Source: an uncultured Lysobacter sp. (GTDB lineage Bacteria; Pseudomonadota; Gammaproteobacteria; Xanthomonadales; Xanthomonadaceae). From it: a stretch of DNA of 64,000 nucleotides. Of this stretch, positions 58,455-64,000 are shown piece by piece. The stretch is taken from contig CAMLID010000006.1 in the NCBI GenBank assembly GCA_946480055.1, positions 40,984 to 104,983 of the forward strand. Direction: 5' to 3'. The notes under the pieces are model-generated. The model was not told where the DNA came from. It searched no databases and saw only the letters and a list, made by a program, of their open reading frames with translations. The first letter of the stretch is position 1. The number at the start of each line of letters is the position of its first letter. The position numbers were made by a program, and so were the translations under genes.

Positions 58455-60326
58455 TCAGCCCAACAAACGCTCGATCACCCGCTGCGCCAAGGCCTCCGCA
58501 TCCTGCTGCACCGTGCTCAGCACCAGCTCCGGCGACTCCGGCACTTCGTAAGCCGAATCGATGCCGGTGAAATTGGGAATCTGCCCGGCACGGGCCTTGG
58601 CGTACAGGCCCTTGACGTCGCGTTCCTCGGCCACCGCCAACGGCGTGTCGACGTAGACCTCGACGAACTCGTCCGGGCCGAACAGTTCGCGCGCCATGCG
58701 CCGCTCCGCGCGGAACGGCGAGATGAAGCTGACCAGCACGATCAGGCCGGCGTCGGTCATCAACCGCGCGACTTCGGCGACACGGCGGATGTTCTCGACC
58801 CGGTCCTCGTCGGTGAAGCCCAGGTCCTTGTTGAGGCCGTGGCGGACGTTGTCGCCGTCGAGGATGTAGGTGTGGTGGCCGAGCGCGTGCAGGCGCTTCT
58901 CGACCAGGTTGGCGATGGTCGACTTACCAGAACCCGACAGGCCGGTGAACCACACGCAGCGCGGCGTCTGCGCCTTGCTGCGCGCGCGTGCGGCCTTGTC
59001 GACATCGACGTGTTGCCAATGGATGTTGCCGGCGCGGCGCAACGCGAAGTCGAGCGTGCCGGCGGCGACGGTGGCGTTGTCTTCGCGGTCGATCAGAATG
59101 AAGCCGCCGAGCGCGCGGTTGTCGGCGTAGGCCTCGAACGCGACCGGCTGGTCGAGGTTGAGGTTGCAGTAGGCGACCTCGTTGAGTTCCAGGTGCTTGG
59201 CGGCGAGCTGCGCCTGGGTGTTCACGTCGATCTTGTGCTTGATCTCGGTGACCGTGGCGCTGACCGTGCGCGTGCCGATCTTGAGCCAGTACGGCCGCCC
59301 AGGCAGCAACGGGTGCTCGCCCATCCACAGCAGGTGCGCGGCGAACTGGTCGGCGACCTGAGCCGGCGCAGCCGCCGAGGCGATCACGTCGCCGCGGCTG
59401 ATGTCGAGTTCGTCGTCCAGGGTCAGGGTGACCGCCTGACCAACGCCGGCCACGGCGAGGTCGCCGTCGGCGGCGACGATGCGCGCGACCTTGGAGCGCC
59501 GGCCCGAGGGCAGCACGGCGATCTCGTCGCCCGGTCGCACTTCGCCCGCGGCGACGGTGCCGGCGAAGCCGCGGAAGTTCTGGTTCGGCCGGTTGACCCA
59601 CTGCACCGGCAAGCGGAAACCGATGTCGGCTTCATCGCGGGCGACGTCGACGGTTTCCAGATGCTCGAGCACGCTGATCCCGCGGTACCAAGGCATGGCT
59701 TGCGAGCGCTGCAGCAGGTTGTCGCCGCGCAGCGCCGACAGCGGAATCGCGGCGACCTGGGTGATGCCGTGCTGGGCCGCGAGTTCGCGGTACTCGCCGG
59801 CGATGGTTTCGAACACTCCCTGGTCGTAGCCGACCAGATCCATCTTGTTGACCGCGAGCAGGACGTGGCGGATACCGAGCAAGGCGGCGATGTAGGTATG
59901 GCGCCGGGTCTGGGTCAGCAACCCCTTGCGCGCATCGACCAGGACCACGGCCAGGTCGGCGGTGGAGGCGCCGGTGGCCATGTTGCGGGTGTACTGCTCG
60001 TGGCCCGGGCAGTCGGCGACGATGAACTTGCGCCGCTCGGTGCCGAAGTAACGGTAGGCGACATCGATGGTGATGCCCTGCTCGCGTTCGGCGGCCAGGC
60101 CGTCGACCAGCAGGGCGTAGTCGATCTCGCCGTTCTGGGTGCCGTGGCGGCGGCTGTCGGCGCTGAGCGCGGCGAGCTGGTCGTCGAACAGCAGGCGGGT
60201 GTCGTGCAGCAGGCGCCCGATCAGGGTGCTCTTGCCGTCGTCGACGCTGCCGCAGGTGATGAAGCGCAGCAGGCCCTTGGATTCGTGCAGATGCAGGTAG
60301 GCGGCGATGTCTTCGGCGGCGGCCAT
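58455..60326 (-). CDS. cysNC: Bifunctional sulfate adenylyltransferase subunit 1 / APS kinase
   Basis: The product is a 623-residue fusion. The CysN part (about 1-430) is a GTPase that drives ATP sulfurylase: [38 protein letters not shown]. The CysC part (from about 440) is APS kinase: [21 protein letters not shown] and [18 protein letters not shown], which phosphorylates adenylylsulfate to PAPS. The start codon overlaps the cysD stop by one base (TGATG), so the genes are coupled. Sulfate activation in the cytosol is the role, feeding cysJI on the other strand. Confidence 0.96.
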   Translation of the reverse strand: MAAAEDIAAYLHLHESKGLLRFITCGSVDDGKSTLIGRLLHDTRLLFDDQLAALSADSRRHGTQNGEIDYALLVDGLAAEREQGITIDVAYRYFGTERRKFIVADCPGHEQYTRNMATGASTADLAVVLVDARKGLLTQTRRHTYIAALLGIRHVLLAVNKMDLVGYDQGVFETIAGEYRELAAQHGITQVAAIPLSALRGDNLLQRSQAMPWYRGISVLEHLETVDVARDEADIGFRLPVQWVNRPNQNFRGFAGTVAAGEVRPGDEIAVLPSGRRSKVARIVAADGDLAVAGVGQAVTLTLDDELDISRGDVIASAAAPAQVADQFAAHLLWMGEHPLLPGRPYWLKIGTRTVSATVTEIKHKIDVNTQAQLAAKHLELNEVAYCNLNLDQPVAFEAYADNRALGGFILIDREDNATVAAGTLDFALRRAGNIHWQHVDVDKAARARSKAQTPRCVWFTGLSGSGKSTIANLVEKRLHALGHHTYILDGDNVRHGLNKDLGFTDEDRVENIRRVAEVARLMTDAGLIVLVSFISPFRAERRMARELFGPDEFVEVYVDTPLAVAEERDVKGLYAKARAGQIPNFTGIDSAYEVPESPELVLSTVQQDAEALAQRVIERLLG

Positions 60327-61225
60327 CAGAAATAGCCCTCCTGCTTCTTCTTCTCCATCGACGCGGAGGGGTCGTGGTCGATCACCCGGCCCTGGCGCTC
60401 GGAGGTGGTCGCGACCAGCATCTCGGCGATGATCTTCTCCAGGCTGTCGGCTTCGGATTCGATCGCGCCGGTCAGCGGATAGCAGCCCAGCGTGCGGAAG
60501 CGCACCCGACGCAGTTGCGGGCTTTCGCCCGGCTTGAGCGGCAGGCGTTCGTCGTCGACCAGGATCAGCGCGCCATCGCGCTCGACCACCGGACGTTCGG
60601 CGGCGAAGTACAGGGATGGCACCGGGATGTTCTCGCGGTAGATGTAGAGCCAGACGTCGAGCTCGGTCCAGTTCGAGATCGGGAACACGCGCACGCTCTC
60701 GCCGCCGCGGATGCGGGTGTTGTAGAGGTTCCACAGTTCCGGGCGCTGGTTCTTCGGGTCCCAGCGGTGTTGTTCGTTGCGGAACGAAAAGATCCGCTCC
60801 TTGGCGCGCGACTTCTCCTCGTCGCGGCGTGCGCCGCCGATCGCGGCGTCGTGGCGCGCCGCGTCCAGGGCCTGCTTCAGCCCCTGGGTCTTCATCACGT
60901 CGGTGTGGACGTTGGCGCCGTGGCTGATCGGGCCGATGCCGCGGGCCAGGCCGTCGGGATTGGTGTGCACGCGCAGGTCGACGCCGGTTTCGGCGGCGCG
61001 GCGGTCGCGAAAGGCGATCATCTCGCGGAACTTCCAGCCGGTGTCCACGTGCAGCAGCGGGATCGGCGGGCGCGCCGGGTAGAAGGCCTTGAGCAGCAGG
61101 TGCAGCAGCACCGAGCTGTCCTTGCCGACCGAATACAGCATCACCGGGTTGCGGAACTCGGCCGCTACCTCTCGAAGAATGTGGATGCTCTCGGCTTCCA
61201 GGCGATCGAGGTGACTCAGGTCCAA
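60326..61225 (-). CDS. cysD: Sulfate adenylyltransferase subunit 2
   Basis: CysD is the catalytic subunit of ATP sulfurylase that forms APS from ATP and sulfate with CysN. PP-loop motif [24 protein letters not shown], then [39 protein letters not shown] and the end [16 protein letters not shown] are all present. The start is uncertain: I use the TTG at 61225, since the family normally starts just before [11 protein letters not shown] and then has 302 residues (299 here). An ATG at 61318 would add 31 Arg/Ser/Pro-rich residues that do not match the family, and it has no ribosome site. Confidence 0.93.
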   Translation of the reverse strand: MDLSHLDRLEAESIHILREVAAEFRNPVMLYSVGKDSSVLLHLLLKAFYPARPPIPLLHVDTGWKFREMIAFRDRRAAETGVDLRVHTNPDGLARGIGPISHGANVHTDVMKTQGLKQALDAARHDAAIGGARRDEEKSRAKERIFSFRNEQHRWDPKNQRPELWNLYNTRIRGGESVRVFPISNWTELDVWLYIYRENIPVPSLYFAAERPVVERDGALILVDDERLPLKPGESPQLRRVRFRTLGCYPLTGAIESEADSLEKIIAEMLVATTSERQGRVIDHDPSASMEKKKQEGYF

Positions 61226-61492
61226 GGTCGGGCTCGTGGCTGCGGAACGTGCGAAGTCGCCGCGCCGGGGCCCGGCGCGACCGGGACTATCTGACCACAG
61301 AAGGGAATCGGGAGACATGCCAGGGACGACGCACCAGCGAAACGGGCCGCCATTAGGCGGTCGCGGCGGCCACGGCCGGAAATGAGCGCAGGGCATGAAC
61401 GCATAACCGAGCATCCTTTCCGCGCGCGTCGCCCGGGGCCTAGCCTGCAGACTCCGAACCTTGCCGTTCCCTGCCCCGAGCCCGCCCCCGCC

Positions 61493-63310
61493 ATGCCCGC
61501 GCCCGCGTCTGCGCTACTCGCCACCCCAGCCTCTCCGCTGACCGAGGACCGGCAGTCCGCGCTGCTGCGTCTGACCGACGGCCTCGACCGCGACGGCCTG
61601 TGGTGGCTGTCCGGCTACGCCGCCGGCCTGGCCGCGCGCACCGCCGGCGGCGCCCCGGCGCCGTCCCCGCTCGCGCCCGAGGCCCGCAACAGCGAGCGCC
61701 TGACCGTGGTCTACGGCAGCCAGACCGGCAACGCCAAGCGCCTGGCCGAACAGCTCGCGGCCCAGGCCGAACAGGCCGGCCTGTCGGTGCGCCTGCTGCG
61801 CGCCGACGCCTACCCGACCCGTGAACTCAAGAACGAGCGCCACCTCTACCTGGTCGTCAGCACCCAGGGCGACGGCGATCCGTCCGACGACGCCCGCGGC
61901 CTGGTCGAGTTCATCGCCGGCAAGCGCGCCCCCGAACTCAAGCAGCTGCATTACGCGGTGCTCGGCTTGGGCGACTCCAGCTATCCGCAGTTCTGCGCGA
62001 TCGGGCTCAAGCTCGACGCGCGCCTGGCCGAACTCGGCGCGACCCGGCTGCTGGCCCGCGCCGACGCCGACCTCGACATCGAAACCGTCGCCACGCCCTG
62101 GCTGCAGAACGCTCTGGCCGCGGCCAAGGAAGCGCTGAAGCCGAGCGCGCCGCGCGCCACGGTGACGCCGCTGCGCCCGCTGGCGGCCACACCGGCCCAC
62201 AGCCGCGAGAACCCGTTCGCGGCCGAGCTGCTGGTCAACCAGCGCCTGACCGTGGGCGGCAGCGACAAGGACGTGCGCCACATCGAGCTGTCGCTGGAAG
62301 GCTCCGGCCTGAGCTACGCGCCCGGCGACGCGCTCGGCCTGTGGCCGCGCAATCCGCCGGCGCTGGTCGAAGCGGTGCTGCGCAGCCTGGAGCTGGACGG
62401 CGACGGCGAGGTCGAACACGGCGGCCAGCGCCTGCCGCTGCGCCAGTGGCTGGGCGAGAAACGCGAACTGACCAAGCTGGCGCGGCCCTTCGTCGCCAGC
62501 CACGCCGCCCACGCGCGCAGCGACGAACTCAACCGCCTGCTGGCGCCGGACAACGCCGCCGCATTCACCCGCCTGCTCGCCGACACCCAGGTCATCGACC
62601 TGCTGCAGCGCTACGAAGGCCATTGGTCCGGCGAGGAACTGGTCGCCGCGCTGCGCCCGCTGACGCCACGCCTGTACTCGATCGCGTCCAGTCAGAAGCT
62701 GGTCGGCGACGAAGTCCACCTGACCGCCGCCCATGTCGAATACGCCAGCGCGGGCGGTACCCGCTGGGGCGCCGCCTCGCACCTGCTCGCGCGCAGCGAG
62801 GAAGGCGCACGCCTGCCGGTGTACGTCGAGCACAACGAACGCTTCCGCCTGCCGCGCGACGGCAGCCGCGACGTGATCATGATCGGCCCCGGCACCGGCG
62901 TCGCGCCGTTCCGCGGCTTCGTCCAGGAGCGCGCCGCCGACGGCGCCGACGGCCGCAACTGGCTGCTGTTCGGCAATCCGCATTTCCGCAGCGACTTCCT
63001 CTATCAGACCGAATGGCAGGCGGCGCTTAAGTCGGGGCAGTTGCATCGCCTGGACCTGGCGTTCTCGCGCGACCAGGCCCACAAGATCTACGTCCAGGAC
63101 CGGCTGCGTCAGGCCGGCCGCGATCTCTACGACTGGCTCGAAGGCGGTGCCCACCTGTACGTCTGCGGCGATGCCACGCGCATGGCACGCGACGTCCACG
63201 CCGCGCTGCTGGCGGTCATCGCCGAACACGGCGGCAAGAGCGCCGAAGACGCCGAGGATTACCTCAACGCTTTGCAGCAACAGGGCCGCTACGCCCGGGA
63301 CGTGTACTGA
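61493..63310 (+). CDS. cysJ: Sulfite reductase flavoprotein alpha subunit
   Basis: CysJ passes electrons from NADPH through FAD and FMN to CysI for reduction of sulfite to sulfide. The 605-residue product has an FMN domain ([41 protein letters not shown]), an FAD domain ([10 protein letters not shown]), and an NADPH domain ([35 protein letters not shown]), ending GRYARDVY. The start at ATG 61493 fits the usual N-terminus ([30 protein letters not shown]). It is divergent from cysD and is followed by cysI. Confidence 0.95.
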   Translation: MPAPASALLATPASPLTEDRQSALLRLTDGLDRDGLWWLSGYAAGLAARTAGGAPAPSPLAPEARNSERLTVVYGSQTGNAKRLAEQLAAQAEQAGLSVRLLRADAYPTRELKNERHLYLVVSTQGDGDPSDDARGLVEFIAGKRAPELKQLHYAVLGLGDSSYPQFCAIGLKLDARLAELGATRLLARADADLDIETVATPWLQNALAAAKEALKPSAPRATVTPLRPLAATPAHSRENPFAAELLVNQRLTVGGSDKDVRHIELSLEGSGLSYAPGDALGLWPRNPPALVEAVLRSLELDGDGEVEHGGQRLPLRQWLGEKRELTKLARPFVASHAAHARSDELNRLLAPDNAAAFTRLLADTQVIDLLQRYEGHWSGEELVAALRPLTPRLYSIASSQKLVGDEVHLTAAHVEYASAGGTRWGAASHLLARSEEGARLPVYVEHNERFRLPRDGSRDVIMIGPGTGVAPFRGFVQERAADGADGRNWLLFGNPHFRSDFLYQTEWQAALKSGQLHRLDLAFSRDQAHKIYVQDRLRQAGRDLYDWLEGGAHLYVCGDATRMARDVHAALLAVIAEHGGKSAEDAEDYLNALQQQGRYARDVY

Positions 63311-63359
63311 TGGCCGCGTTGCTGCCCCGGATCGCAACGAATGGGTTTGCCCCGGCAGC

Positions 63360-63434
63360 CCGGATGCAGCGCGTGGAGCGCCACGCACGCGCCGCAGAGC
63401 GCGCCATGGCCTCGACGGCACGCGCTGCATCCGG
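63360..63434. repeat. 16-bp inverted repeat between cysJ and cysI
   Basis: CCGGATGCAGCGCGTG at 63360-63375 and CACGCGCTGCATCCGG at 63419-63434 are perfectly complementary, separated by 43 bp. It fills most of the 145-bp gap between the two subunit genes. It could be a stable mRNA hairpin that sets the CysJ:CysI ratio, or a dispersed repeat. Confidence 0.85.
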
Positions 63435-63455
63435 CCTGTCCCAGGAGCTGCGGGC

Positions 63456-64000
63456 ATGAGCGCGCATTCGGTCGAAGACATCAAGCGCTCCAGCGCGCGC
63501 CTGCGCGGCAGCCTGCTCGACAGCCTGGCCGACCCGGTCACGGGCAGCCTGCGCGAGGACGACCAGACCCTGATCAAGTACCACGGCAGCTACCAGCAGG
63601 ACGACCGCGACATCCGCGAGGAACGCCGTCTGGCCAAGCTGGAACCGGCCTACAGCTTCATGATCCGCACCCGCACCCCGGGCGGCGTGGTCAGCCCGGC
63701 GCAGTGGCTGAAACTGGACACCATCGCGACCACCTACGCCGAACGCGGCCTGCGCATCACCACGCGCCAAGCGTTCCAGTTCCACGGCGTGATCAAGACC
63801 GAACTCAAGCCGACCATGCAGGCGATCAACGCCGCGCTGATCGACACCCTGGCCGCGTGCGGCGACGTCAACCGCAATGTCGCGGTCGCCGCCAATCCGC
63901 AGCGCTCGCAGGCGCATGCGGCGGTGTACGCGCAGGCCGCGGCGCTGTCCGAACACCTGCTGCCCAACACCCGCGCCTACTACGAGATCTGGCTGGACGA
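63456..64000 (+). CDS. cysI: Sulfite reductase hemoprotein beta subunit (partial)
   Basis: The first 181 codons are present, and the 3' end lies beyond the window. The ATG is supported by AGGAG 8 nt upstream. The visible N-terminal part matches the CysI start: [97 protein letters not shown] and GDVNRNV. The siroheme and 4Fe-4S ligand Cys residues would be further downstream. It completes sulfite reduction with CysJ. Confidence 0.95.
   Translation, partial: MSAHSVEDIKRSSARLRGSLLDSLADPVTGSLREDDQTLIKYHGSYQQDDRDIREERRLAKLEPAYSFMIRTRTPGGVVSPAQWLKLDTIATTYAERGLRITTRQAFQFHGVIKTELKPTMQAINAALIDTLAACGDVNRNVAVAANPQRSQAHAAVYAQAAALSEHLLPNTRAYYEIWLD

Overview
The window is high-GC DNA with a gene content and order typical of the Xanthomonadaceae, most likely Lysobacter or a close relative. 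The indicators are the fused aspartate kinase/diaminopimelate decarboxylase followed by murL and murD2, the suf operon headed by an Rrf2 regulator, the fused cysNC, and pairs of inverted REP-like 'TAGGAGCGGCG' elements. The genus is inferred from memory of family and gene-order patterns; no search was run. No tRNA, rRNA, CRISPR array, insertion sequence or prophage was recognised.

Layout. (1) 1-11.6 kb, minus strand: a two-gene surface or secreted protein locus. A 445-residue DUF11 protein is followed by a giant repeat protein that is still open at base 1 (at least 3,415 codons), with about 19 DUF11 units and then about 10 Ig/cadherin-like units. A near-consensus Clp/CRP site lies upstream. 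(2) 12-13 kb: ispB. (3) 13-20 kb, minus strand: lysAC-murL-murD2, a coupled operon that makes meso-diaminopimelate and adds D-glutamate to peptidoglycan precursor by the L-Glu ligase plus epimerase route. Dienelactone hydrolase-like and SRPBCC genes follow. (4) 20-34 kb: housekeeping and accessory genes (tandem PhzF paralogues, OsmC, an EF-G paralogue, a thioredoxin-like protein, LysE, DUF533, a three-lipoprotein operon with a PIN protein, an AraC regulator with an EamA exporter). (5) 34-39 kb, minus strand: a DUF5916 outer-membrane protein, bdhA-patatin, and a bacterial SET-domain methyltransferase with a lysine-rich tail.

(6) 39.8-46.2 kb: the suf Fe-S assembly operon (Rrf2 regulator, sufB, C, D, S, a GNAT gene and a Rieske ferredoxin), with an operator-like palindrome at its promoter and a compound hairpin element between sufB and sufC. 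(7) 46.5-54.5 kb: a Fur-box-led iron operon of seven genes: TonB siderophore receptor, PiuC-type dioxygenase, PepSY membrane protein, DUF2271, DUF4198, ApbE flavin transferase, and a membrane-anchored diflavin reductase. The DUF2271 protein carries a DGVSGAT flavinylation motif, which suggests a covalent-FMN electron route from cytosolic NADPH to periplasmic ferric-siderophore. This is the strongest candidate for a little-described system. (8) 54.8-58.4 kb: HutD, ComEA-like, M20 peptidase and GlsB genes. (9) 58.4-64 kb: assimilatory sulfate reduction, cysD-cysNC on minus and cysJ-cysI on plus, divergently arranged, with cysI running off the window.

Fe-S assembly, siderophore uptake and reduction, and sulfate assimilation lie within 24 kb of each other and all serve iron and sulfur supply. 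The clustering is seen; a functional link between the three is inference.
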